Positions 37,455-47,012 of a DNA stretch of 64,000 bases are shown here, piece after piece. Source of the DNA: Piliocolobus tephrosceles (lineage: Eukaryota > Chordata > Mammalia > Primates > Cercopithecidae); assembly GCF_002776525.5 (NCBI RefSeq), contig NC_045437.1, positions 131,226,590-131,290,589 of the forward strand, given 5' to 3'. Each line of letters starts with the position of its first letter. Position 1 is the first letter of the stretch. The notes below the pieces were generated by a model, which was not told the DNA's origin, searched no databases, and saw only the letters and a program-made list of their open reading frames with translations. A program made the position numbers and the translations under genes.

Positions 37455-37685
37455 TTAATTTTAATAAGAGTTACCATATATTGATCCATCTTCTATGCCA
37501 AATGTAACTTAATCCTTCTATCAATTCTCTGAGGTAGCTATTATCAGCAGTCCCATCTTACAGATAAGGAAAATGAGGCTCAGAGAATTGAAGTAATTTG
37601 CCCAAGATCATCTAGCTAGTAGAACAGAGCTGCGACCCAAACCCAAGACCGTTCATCTCCAGTGTCTGTTTCCTTTGCTGTCCCC
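37455..37685 (-). repeat. MIR
   Basis: CATCTTACAGATAAGGAAAATG, AATTTGCCCAAGATCATC and CTAGCTAGTAGAACAGAGC. Bases 37,686-38,175 are unassigned. Confidence 0.75.
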
Positions 37686-38175
37686 GACAAGACTGAGGAT
37701 GCCACTTTCCTTTTTGTTAAATTTTCCGGCCTCCCAAATACTGTAGAGTGGCATTTCATCATTATTGGCAGCTACGTAGCAAACATGGTAATGCCTTTGA
37801 TGTAAATTCCTTTGGTGACTAATCAACCCCACCTTGCCATATTTTTGTCTTTGGCATTATTTAACTTTCATGCCTTGTCAAGTCTCCTCAGCTGGAGTAT
37901 AACCAGTTGGTGATGGTGCCCAGGTCTTAAGATTCTTTCTGTCTCCCCAGGTCTAAAAAGAACATCTCTCACCTACTAAAAAACATAAATGAAATTGAGT
38001 TTCTGTCTATTTGGCTGTTTCATGTGTAAGTAAAATGACTAGAAGATCATCACCAAATCTGATGGGTATTGGGGACAGCTTGATTTGGATCTGCGGTATA
38101 CGCAACTTTCACACTGGGGGACCAGGGAGGCACCTCAAAAAGACAGATACACTTAGTAACCTTTGTACTATTTGA

Positions 38176-38484
38176 TTTTTGTTGTTGTTGTTGTTGAGAC
38201 AGGGTCTCTCTCTGTGACCCAGGCTGAAGTGCAGTGGTCCAATCACACCTCACTGTAACCTCAGCCATCTGGGCTCAAGTGATCCTCCTGCCTCAGCCTC
38301 CTAAGTAGCTGGGACCACAGGCATGTGCCACCACACCCAGCTAATTTTTTAATTTTTTTTTTTTTTTGTAGAGGTGGAGTTTCCCCATGTTGCCCAGGCT
38401 GATCTCAAACTCCTGGCCTCAAACAATCCTCCCTCCTCAGCCTTCCAAAGCACTGGGATTACAGGTGTCAGCCACCATGCCCAG
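38176..38484 (-). repeat. Alu, antisense
   Basis: A (TTG)n head, then GAGACAGGGTCTCTCTCTGTG to CAGCCACCATGCCCAGC. Confidence 0.92.
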
Positions 38485-38542
38485 CATGGTTTATTTTAAA
38501 CTAGAGGCATGAGTTACTTTTTTAAAGTACTATCAAGAATAA

Positions 38543-38583
38543 AGGTAGGTAGGTAGATAGATCGATCGATCGATCGATAGATA
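38543..38583. repeat. (GGTA)n / (GATA)n / (GATC)n compound microsatellite
   Basis: GGTAGGTAGGTAGATAGATC followed by GATCGATCGATCGATAGATA; three related tetranucleotides in one tract. Confidence 0.9.
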
Positions 38584-39419
38584 ATTTTCGAAGCCAAAAA
38601 TTAGAGAGAAAATGACAGGGCAGAAGACCAGGGGTCATAGTTATTTTCCAGAGCAGATTTCCAGCACAAGATACAATAAAAGCCTGATGAATATTGATAT
38701 AAATTTTCTCTGAATGGAGAAACAAATGCAGCCTTAAATGTGAGTTCCAAATCAACTGTCGCAACGGAGGATGCTCCAAATTGCAGGCTCCAATTTTTGG
38801 TCAATCTATTTCTCTCCAGGAGAATTCTATGTGCTCTCGGGTGAGTAGGAGCACGAATGTATTTGTTGGATGGTGCTTTAACAATTCATCCTATAAATGC
38901 AGAGGGTGCTGGTTAATATTCAATAATTATTGGTTGGAGTTGATGTTGATAGGGGACCCTCAGACAATAGATGACAGGACTTCACCACAAACATATGCCC
39001 ACTCCATGTTGTTCCCACCTTGCCTTGTTCTACCTGTCTCTACTAACAGCAAAACTAGACCAACTGTTCTCATAACTTTCTAGCATAAGCATTTCTACTT
39101 CTCAGCAATCCTACAACCTAGGACACACCCACTTCCTTCCAGTTGCCCACACACCCATTTGTTTCACTGGGATTACCAAAGAGTTGCATTTAGAGAGGGG
39201 GGAAAAAAAAAGGTTTCCATATGCAAATGGAAAAATCAAGGTCAAAGTGGAACACTTGCTCTGCAGTCAGTCCAGTTGAGCAGGCCAAAAATGCCCACTG
39301 GGATAATGAAATTCAGTAGTGACTGCATCTACCAACCTCTGCCCTTATCATGGGCCAAGGGTGGAAGGACGATATTGTAAACATGTGATGAGAGTCATCT
39401 TTGAAGGGGAAGAAATTAG
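38584..39419. other. Unassigned intergenic DNA
   Basis: No gene or repeat recognised. Confidence 0.45.
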
Positions 39420-40140
39420 TGAGGACATTGTAGGCCTTTTGAAAGTGAAATTGATTCTAACTGCCCAGTAGGTTCTCCTTGAACCCCTGCTGAGACAGAG
39501 TTGATTTATCCAGACAGGGGAGTTGCAACAGAGAAAAAGTCTAATTCATGCAGAGCTGGCTGTACAGGAGACTGAAGTTTTATTATCATTCACATCAGTC
39601 TCACTAAAGGCTCAGAGGTCAGTGGTTTTTCAAAGATAGCTCAGTGAGTAGGGAGCCAGGGAGTAGGGAATGTTGGTTGGTTGAGTTGGAGATGAAATCA
39701 TAGGGAGTGGAAACTGTCTTCTTGTGTTAAGTCGGTTCCTGGGTGGGGCCTATCCGGTTGTCAGAAATGCAAAAACGTGAAAAGACATCTCCAAAGGCAA
39801 GTCTTAGATTCTAAAATGGTGATGTTATCTGCTGGAGTAATTGGGGAAGGTGCAAATCTTTATACCTCCTAAGTAATGGCTGGCTAGGCATACTTCCTAA
39901 TAGAATTCAGATTCCTCTCATCCTCCTAACTTGGTGGCTTTTCATTAGTTTTAAAAGGGCAATTTAGTATCTGGGAAGGGCCATTATCATTTAATTAAAT
40001 TTCTCCCAAAGTTAGGTTGGCCCACACCCAGGAATGAGCAAAGATACCCAGAAGCAAGATGCGGACAGATAGGTCAGATCCCTTTCACTGTCATGATTTT
40101 CTCACAGTGATAATTTTTGCAAAGGCAATTTCCACTCTAG
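39420..40140 (-). mobile_element. Probable ERV LTR, antisense, family not named
   Basis: GTCTAATTCATGCAGAGCTGG, GGAGACTGAAGTTTTATTATC, AATTTCTCCCAAAGTTAGG and CCTTTCACTGTCATGATTTTC are phrases I recall from a dispersed primate LTR. A (AAAAC)n microsatellite follows at 40,159-40,181. Confidence 0.5.
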
Positions 40141-40732
40141 GAATCTTTTGCAAAACATTAAAACAAAACAAAACAAAACATGTATTTGAAGGCCCACTGG
40201 AAAACTGAAAGAGCTAACTCAAGCAGTTTTCTGCCTCCAGGAAATACCACACCTAAAACAGATACTTCCTCATCACCATCCATAAAAGTACAACATTTCA
40301 GCAGTGACCCGGTAACTTGCATCCATCCCAGAAGAAGGTTCTCAGCTATGAGCACATGGAATTATATTTGAAATATGAACTATGGTCTAACTAGGTCTGT
40401 CAGATTATAAAATACAAATTCTTGATCCACTACATATTCTGCCTTTTGTATGTGCTTCACTTATCTCTTCTTTCAGTAACTTTTTTTTTTTTTTCTTTTC
40501 TGATTAGAAAAGTAATACAAGGTCATTGTAGACATTCTGGAAAATTTAAGAGATCACTAAAAAGAAAACAAAAATCATTTGCCCCCATACCATTCATATG
40601 TTAAATTTTGTGCTCTAGAACCTTCTGTTACCACTAGGGAACGTATCCAAGTCATGTGGCACCAAAATCACATGGCACCAAACTATGTTAGTGGTGGTGA
40701 ACTAACCTCAATTCTTGCCTCCTCATGAAACA

Positions 40733-41521
40733 TGAGGTTTTCCTTGACCCCTTCGTAGTCCTGGTGACAGGAATGCCTCGCTTACTGGGCCCACAGCTCT
40801 CAACCCCTCATGGGACGGGGAGCATACGGGTGAGCAGGTGCAGGAGCCAGAGCAAATGCTTTCGGGCACCAGCAGAACCAAAACTCTGTGCAGGCCCCAC
40901 AGCAGCATCTAGGGTGGAGTACCCATGACCCCTGGAGCCCCAGAGGGCATATGTTACAGCGCACTTTTTTAGCTTTGCTGTCCACGGATGGATTAATTGT
41001 TTAACAACTCAGTGAACCCTCTGCCTTTTTGCAAGGCCAGAGGGTCAGTGTGACAGCCTTTAGCGTCCTCACCCATGGTACCTGAGATCTTGTTCAGGAA
41101 AAATCAGGTTGCATGAACGAATGAATTGAAGGGTGGTGAATGTGGAGAATTTTATTGCTGATGGAAGTGGCTCTCCGCAGGAAGGGGAGGCGGAAAGGGG
41201 AGGGACCCGGAAGGTATTCTTACCCTGAAGTCCTGCCGTCAAGTCATCCCTCTGAAGTCAAACTGCTTCTTTCCAGCATTCAGCTGCCGCTTCTCTCCTC
41301 CCCTTCTCTGCTCTCAGCCAGTGGAGCCTGGGGTTTTAATGGGTGCAGGATGTGGGGGCGGGGTGGGCCACAGGTGGTTTGGGAAACGGCAACATTGGAG
41401 TGGGAAAACAGGAACACATGTTCTCACTTTGGGCAGCAGCACCAGGCTTGAGGGTGGGTCTTTGCCAAAGACCCCCACCCTTTTCTGCCTAGAATTTCTC
41501 TGTCTCCTGTCCCTATTACTC
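40733..41521 (-). mobile_element. Solo ERV1-type LTR, copy B (antisense)
   Basis: Its reverse complement aligns along its whole length with 32,840-33,624. Shared blocks include CACCCTCAAGCCTGG, CCTGTTTTCCCACT, GAGAGCCACTTCCA, TTCACCACCCTTCAA (copy A CCATCCTTCAA) and the terminal AGGGGTT-rich part. Length matches copy A within a few bases. The gap between copies is about 7.1 kb. Confidence 0.75.
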
Positions 41522-41620
41522 GGAAGAAAGAATTTGACAAAAGGGCTTAAGACGGAGTGAGAGACCCAGGCAAGTTTTAGAGCAGGAGTGAAAGCTTATT
41601 TAGAAAGTTTTAGAGCAGGA

Positions 41621-41905
41621 GGCTGGACATGGCAGCTCATGCCTATAATCCCAGCACTTTGAAGGAGGCCAAGGCAGGTGGATCACTTGAGGTCAGGAGT
41701 TCGAGAACACCCTGGCCAACCTGGTGAGACCCCATTTCTACTAAAAATACAAAAATTAGCCAGGCGTGGTGACTGTAATCTCAGCTACTCAGGAGGCTAA
41801 GGCAGGAGGATGGCTTGAACTCAGGAGGCGGAGGTTGCAGTGAGCTGAGATCACGCCACTGCACTCCAGCCTGGGTGACAGAGCACAACTCCGTCTCAAA
41901 AAAAA
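41621..41905 (+). repeat. Alu with 17-bp perfect target duplication
   Basis: AAAGTTTTAGAGCAGGA stands at 41,604-41,620 and 41,903-41,919. A third partial copy of AGTTTTAGAGCAGGA at 41,574 is the host sequence's own tandem. Confidence 0.93.
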
Positions 41906-41919
41906 GTTTTAGAGCAGGA

Positions 41920-42654
41920 ACAGAAAGAAGTACACTTGGAAGAGGGAGAGTGACTTGAGAGATTCAAGTGTGTGGGGTTGCATATGCTGGCATGCTTCTG
42001 GGGTGAAGCTTCCCTTCTCCCTTCTCCATTCTCCCCTGATTCTTCTCTTGGGGTGGGCTGCGCACATCACAGTGGCCTGCCAGCACTTGGGAGGGGCCAC
42101 ATACACAGTATGTTTACTGAAATTGTACACATGTTCACTTGAGGCATTCTTCCCTTACCAGTTGAGTGTTCTTAGAAGCTCATACACCAGTTAAATGCAA
42201 CCATTTTTCCTCCTAGTGCGCATGCTTGAGCTCATTCGCCCAACTCCTAAGATCTTATTGGGAAGCTGCTGATCACCAACTTCAGGTGTTCTATCTATTG
42301 GGAGATGGCCTTTCCCTGGTACCAGCTGTGACCAATTACTATTTTAGCGAGACAGTTTAATAACCATCTGACCCTCACTTGATGGTTGCCTGACATTCCT
42401 GGTGGTGGTGGGTGGGGAGAGCGGGGGACCCTCCTCTGCCCTGCTCATGTCTGACTAGCTATCTGCTGTAACACTTACACTCTTTTTTTGGTAAGAGCAT
42501 GTATCTCTGAGGCAGGAGGTAGAAGCTACTTCCCATACCCCTAGGCTAGAAGTATCCTTTTCAAAAGCAACTGACCATTTGGGGTAAGAAGCCTTAGTTT
42601 TCATTATCCACACAATTGTCCTATTTCTGCACTTCACTGGCCACACAAATCACT
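41920..42654. other. Unassigned intergenic DNA
   Basis: No gene recognised. Possibly the continuation of LTR-related sequence, but I cannot name it. Confidence 0.35.
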
Positions 42655-43320
42655 TGGGCTTACCTAACAGACACATATGACTGTATCCATAATAGGTTCA
42701 TTGCCCATTGCACACTGCAAGTCAATATGCCGAGAGGCCAGGTTGCAGCAAGAAAGAGGTTTCATTGTAGGGTCACTGAATGAGGAGACAGGAAAAAACC
42801 TTAAATCTATCTCCTTGTGGCATTTGGTGATAGGGTTTTCAAGAGTTTGGGAGTGGGCTGATGTGTTGGAGATGGTTGATTGGTTGAAGAGTGCAGGGTG
42901 AAGTCATGGGACAGGGTGAAGCTGTATTTTCATGCTGATCCCCTTTCTTTGTGGGGGTTTTCAAACTGAAATGGGGTAGAACTGGGGACCTGAAAAACAA
43001 CTTAAGTGATTCTTAAACAAAAAAGTTATGATTGTAATGTCAGAGATCCCATCTAAAGGAACAATAAGGATACAAATCAATTCCTACAAAATCTTATTAC
43101 CCTAATGTCAGAAACCCTATCTATAGGAATAATGCAGATGCAAATGGTCAGGATCTAGTGCTACGTGACTTTGAGCAACAAGGAAGTGGGCCAACGTGCA
43201 GCCTAATTAATGCTTAATTATAACTATATTTCTGTCCAGAACCCAGCATGCAATTCTTGTCAACCCTGTGAGGGTGGTTTCATGATTCTCAATGGCCTAC
43301 CACTTTCCACCTAGTAGGGC
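42655..43320 (-). mobile_element. Probable ERV LTR, antisense, family not named
   Basis: TAGGTTCATTGCCCATTGCAC, GAAAGAGGTTTCATTGTAGGG, GGAGATGGTTGATTGGTTGAA and CTGTCCAGAACCCAGCATGC recall a dispersed LTR. Different family from 39,420-40,140. Confidence 0.5.
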
Positions 43321-44280
43321 AAACTTGCCTTGTCTATCATTTTCCTTGCAATAAGCCCATTCTCCTTGTCAGGGAGTGGTATACAGGTGATAAGCAAGAC
43401 TTCATGAAAAGGCTATGGGAGCTTGTAGGGCAAATTATTTGCTCCTAAGAGATATAAACAGGAAAAGATAGACCTTTCTTATTCCAGATGTCATCAATCC
43501 TTAGTGGATTGATGCCTGGAACTGCAGAGCTCCTTGGAAAACTACACCCAGGGCAACCTAATTGACGCAGATGTGAAACCTGTTCAAGTGACCTCTAGCA
43601 AGTCACTGCAAGTGACTGAATACAAAATAGACTGTTGCAAGAAAAGAGCAATTTGCCGAACAATATGTACAGTATGATCCCATTTATACAGCCAGATAGA
43701 TATAAATACACAGAGAAGCATTGAGAAGCTCTGCAGGAATGCTGGCAATGGTAACCTCTGAAAGCCACAGGAATCAGGGCTTCAACATTGTATTCTATGT
43801 ATATTTGTATTGTTTGAAGTTTTTACAGTAGGATGCATGCAGGTATTGCTTATGTAATCTTCTAAACATTTTAATTGTTATAAGTACACATAGCTTCTCC
43901 TTTATTTGAAATGCGTACTAGATGATCAAAGCATTCTTCTAGGAGAAAATACGTTTTTGTGGCCAAAAAAATTCTTGAAGTTATTTTTGGTTTTTAGGGG
44001 GTTTCCTCCATCTCACAGCTTAATCATCAGTCACATTAACCTTGCAGCTCAGCATGCCCTCTGTCAGCAGACCTTCCTCGTCCATAGGGTAAGCCATAGA
44101 AAGCTTATGGGTATTGGTTCATTTTGCCTGGGGTCAGGGTCTGGATTGTGAAGTGGGACATGTTGATAAACCTCTTCTCCAAAATCAGGTCAATGGGCAT
44201 TCGGCTGTTATTACCAGAACGCTGGCTGGCCGTGCAGGGTGTCCAGAGATGAGTGAAGCATAGGTTGTATCTGGGCTGTG
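43321..44280. other. Unassigned intergenic DNA
   Basis: About 43,320-43,610 may continue the LTR-like sequence. No gene seen. Confidence 0.35.
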
Positions 44281-44420
44281 GCCTCCACATTAGAACAACC
44301 TGCCAGTGACCACATTAGAACCTCCACTGTTAAAATGCAGGTTCCTGAGCCCAATCCCATATCTGAATCACAATCCCACAATCCCCGGGCATCAGCCCCA
44401 AGAGCCTGAATTTTGTTGTT
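44280..44420 (-). repeat. MER5-like hAT fragment
   Basis: ACCTCCACTGTTAAAATGCAGG, CCTGAGCCCAATCCCATATC and GAGCCTGAATTTTGTTG resemble a MER5A interior. Confidence 0.5.
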
Positions 44421-44749
44421 ATATGCAGAGAAAGTACGAGAACTACTTCCTCTGTGGGTGAACTGGACTTACCAAAGTAGTCAGTCCCGAGGGGCAGAGA
44501 TGGCATAGGTGCGAGTTCTTCTTTTTCATCCTAGATGCTCAGAGTCAAATTCGTGGCTCAGCTCTAGCCAAGTGATTTCATTGTGGGAGGACAATTCAGA
44601 GCCCTGTTCCAGGCTCCTCACATTGATTCTCTCTGTCTTCTTCCACTCCTCTTTGTCATCTTTGATGTCCCCTTGTGAGCTACCAAAAGACTTTCTGGGA
44701 CACGATAGGATAACAAAATAAATAAGTGCAAGCAGCCATTCATTAAACA

Positions 44750-44945
44750 TCCAGCCAGGATGTTACTTTAACTGCATCCCATCATATTTCATTAATCTTC
44801 ACACCAGTCCTAAGATCAGGCACTATAATTAACCCGATTTTACAGATGTGAGGAACTCAGGCTTAACGAAGGTAAGTAACTTGCAGGTGTGAATATCCAG
44901 CTCTCTAACTCCAGAGCCTATCCTCTTAAAACCCTATTACTTGTC
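44750..44945 (-). repeat. MIR
   Basis: AACCCGATTTTACAGATGTG, GAAGGTAAGTAACTTGCAGG and CCTATCCTCTTAAAACCC. Confidence 0.7.
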
Positions 44946-45639
44946 CCTGGTGGAGGTGAACACTGGGGGCCCTTTCATATCGGACTAGCTTTTGGGCTGC
45001 AATCTGAGGGGAAAAGGGAGGATCACAGCATACTTTGAAGCTTCTTTTGCATAACTGGCGCTGGATTTTTACTGAGACTTTACGTTACGGTTTTGTTTGT
45101 TTTTTAATTTTGAAGGTGCTTTTATGAACACATGAATAAAATATTTGTGTCATTTTGAACCTTGTCTTATTTTATACATGTATTTATTTATGGGTGGGCA
45201 CAAGGACTCATCTGTAGTGGTGCAGCCACTGTAAATAAATTAGTGAAACTACTTCACATCAATTTCATATAAAGTTTTCTGTTCAGTACACTTCAGTGAT
45301 GGATGGGAGGAAATTAATACATGTTTACAAAAAGCCCCTCCCTCAGTTGTTACATATGCCACAGAGATACCAGTTGTGAAAAGTGCAGGTGCACTTACAC
45401 ACATACACACACACTCACACCCCACAAATGGTGTCATACAAACAACATATCTGCAATCTGCTTTGTCCACTTAATTGTATATCTTGGATACAGAACTTGT
45501 TTCACTGGAAGGCTAAAAGGCAAAGTCTGGGGAGGCCTAGAGGACACAGGGGATGAGAGGAGGCACTCTGAGCTGGAGGTAAGGTCTCCACCCCCTGCCA
45601 GAGCACAGGGTCGGATAACCAGTGGGACTGCCAGCTTGG
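44946..45639. other. Unassigned DNA with a short (CA)n tract
   Basis: ACACACATACACACACACTC-type tract at 45,397-45,423. The AT-rich part gives way to GC-rich DNA after about 45,520. Confidence 0.5.
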
Positions 45640-45975
45640 CTGCCAGGGCCCTCCCCGGCCAGGACAAACGGCTGGAGGGAGGAAGTGTAAGCTCCGCTGC
45701 TCTCGCCCGGGTTTCCCATTTCCCCCACCCCGCGCTGAGACGGAGAGGAAAGTTAGCCCGGAAATCTGCGCCCGCCTAAAACCCGGCCTGGTCCCAGCCA
45801 CCGCCCCAGGAACTTCCCCCGCTGCAGGGGCCGGGGTCGAAAGCAGAGATGGAGAAGTGGACCCGCGCGGGTGGACTCCGGGGCGCGGGACTCTGGGGCG
45901 CGGGGGGACTCCGGGACGCGGGTACCGTCTCGCAGCGACCTCTGTCGGCGGCTCTGGGGATGGCCCGCATCTGTC
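45640..45975. other. CpG-rich block about 1 kb upstream of IL12B
   Basis: GC content and CpG frequency rise sharply here against AT-rich neighbours, with many CCGG, GCGC and CGCGGG words. It is a candidate CpG island. Long open frames on both strands here follow from the GC bias and resemble no family I know. It may be the promoter of a divergent non-coding RNA or an IL12B-linked element; both are guesses. Confidence 0.6.
45868..45922. repeat. GC-rich tandem repeat, about three units of 16-18 bases
   Basis: Units of the form GACTCCGGGGCGCGGG recur three times with small changes inside the CpG-rich block. Confidence 0.7.
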
Positions 45976-46344
45976 TACTTGTACCTGGTATACGTGCAGG
46001 TACGTGTTCCTGTTCATGTGCAGACTGGGCGGGGGATGGGGGGTCCACACCGGTGTACACTTTTGCATACCTCTTAGCAGCTTGAAATTCCACCACGAGA
46101 GATATCTTTATTCCGCTATTCCTGTGCATCTGCGTGGAGCCCCTAGGGCCATAGATTTGTGTGCAAATGAAATGAGGATGTAGTCTGGGTGCCCAAGAGG
46201 GGTGCCTTGAGTGTGGTTGTCTGTATGCCTCCCTGAGGTATTTCACTTTCTGCTCCCATCCGCCCCTTGAGCGAGTACCTGTGAGCACAGGATGTGCACA
46301 TATTTGAGTCTTGTTAGTGGTACACCCAGTTTTATCATCTCCTG

Positions 46345-46395
46345 GGGGTTGTGTCTGTATGAGTGTGCATGGGTGTGTGTGTGCACGCGTGTGTT
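46345..46395. repeat. (TG)n-like microsatellite
   Basis: A GTGTGTGTGTGCACGCGTGTG tract about 560 bases upstream of the IL12B start. Confidence 0.7.
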
Positions 46396-46745
46396 CCCAG
46401 TGGACAGAGGTGGATGGAGCCAAGATGGGTGGTAAATAGTATGTTTCTGAAATTAAAGGACTAATGTGGAGGAAGGTGCCCCAGATATACTAAATCCTTT
46501 GCCCTTCATCTCATCCTCTCCGACTTGGGAAGAACCAGGATTTTGCTTTTAAGCCCTTGGGCATACAGTTGCTCCATCCTCACAAGAACTCAGCCTCCCA
46601 TCTGACCGCCCCTTGGCCTTCCTTCTTCCTCGATCTGTGGAACCCAGGGAGGCTGCCTAGTGCTGTCTCTAAGCACCTTGGCCATGATGTAAACCCAAAG
46701 AAATTAGCATCTCCATCTCCTTCCTTTTTCCCCACCCAAAAGTCA

Positions 46746-46751
46746 TTTCCT
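46746..46751 (+). promoter_or_regulatory. IL12B: Ets-type motif (TTTCCT), IL12B promoter
   Basis: TTTCCT lies about 211 bases upstream of the inferred start, matching the position of the published human p40 Ets-2 element. The motif is read directly; function is inferred from position. Confidence 0.6.
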
Positions 46752-46839
46752 CTTAGTTCATTACCTGGGATTTTGATGTCTACGTTCCCTCCTCGTTATT
46801 GATACACACACAGAGAGACAGACAAAAAAGGAACTTCTT

Positions 46840-46849
46840 GAAATTCCCC
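46840..46849 (+). promoter_or_regulatory. IL12B: NF-kB-like site (GAAATTCCCC), IL12B promoter
   Basis: GAAATTCCCC lies at about -117 to -108 from the inferred start, the position of the p40 kB element that drives LPS and CD40 induction. It is a weaker kB match lacking the full GGG half. Confidence 0.75.
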
Positions 46850-46874
46850 CAGAAGGTTTTGAGAGTTGTTTATA

Positions 46875-46884
46875 ATGTTGCAAC
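46875..46884 (+). promoter_or_regulatory. IL12B: C/EBP site (ATGTTGCAAC), IL12B promoter
   Basis: ATGTTGCAAC is a near-perfect C/EBP motif 26 bases downstream of the kB-like site, at about -82 to -73. The paired kB and C/EBP arrangement is the known core of the p40 promoter. A CAAGTCA just downstream may be a weak AP-1 motif. Confidence 0.75.
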
Positions 46885-46926
46885 AAGTCAGTTTCTAGTT
46901 TAAGTTTCCATCAGAAAGGAGTAGAG

Positions 46927-46934
46927 TATATAAG
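46927..46934 (+). promoter_or_regulatory. IL12B: TATA box (TATATAAG), IL12B promoter
   Basis: TATATAAG stands 30 bases upstream of the inferred transcription start and downstream of the C/EBP motif. The gene has a focused, TATA-driven promoter rather than a CpG-island one. Confidence 0.85.
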
Positions 46935-46956
46935 CTCCAGTAGCAGCAACAGCAGC

Positions 46957-47012
46957 ACAAGAAACAACATCTGTTTCAGGGCCATTGGACTCTACATCCT
47001 GCCCAGAGCAAG
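46957..47012 (+). other. IL12B: IL12B exon 1 (5' UTR only)
   Basis: The exon ends GAGCAAG followed by the donor GTAAGC at 47,013. It has no coding sequence. The 5' end is placed at about 46,957, 30 bases after the TATA motif, which also puts the upstream Ets and C/EBP motifs at the distances published for human p40. The commonly listed human mRNA start (CTGTTTCAGG) corresponds to 46,971, so the start is uncertain by about 15 bases. Confidence 0.85.

Noticed and set aside
45502..46423. Long overlapping open frames (188 and 215 codons on the - strand, 108 and 152 on the +)
   Set aside because: They lie in GC-rich DNA where stops are rare, overlap in several frames, contain low-complexity Pro/Arg/Ser runs and match no family I know.
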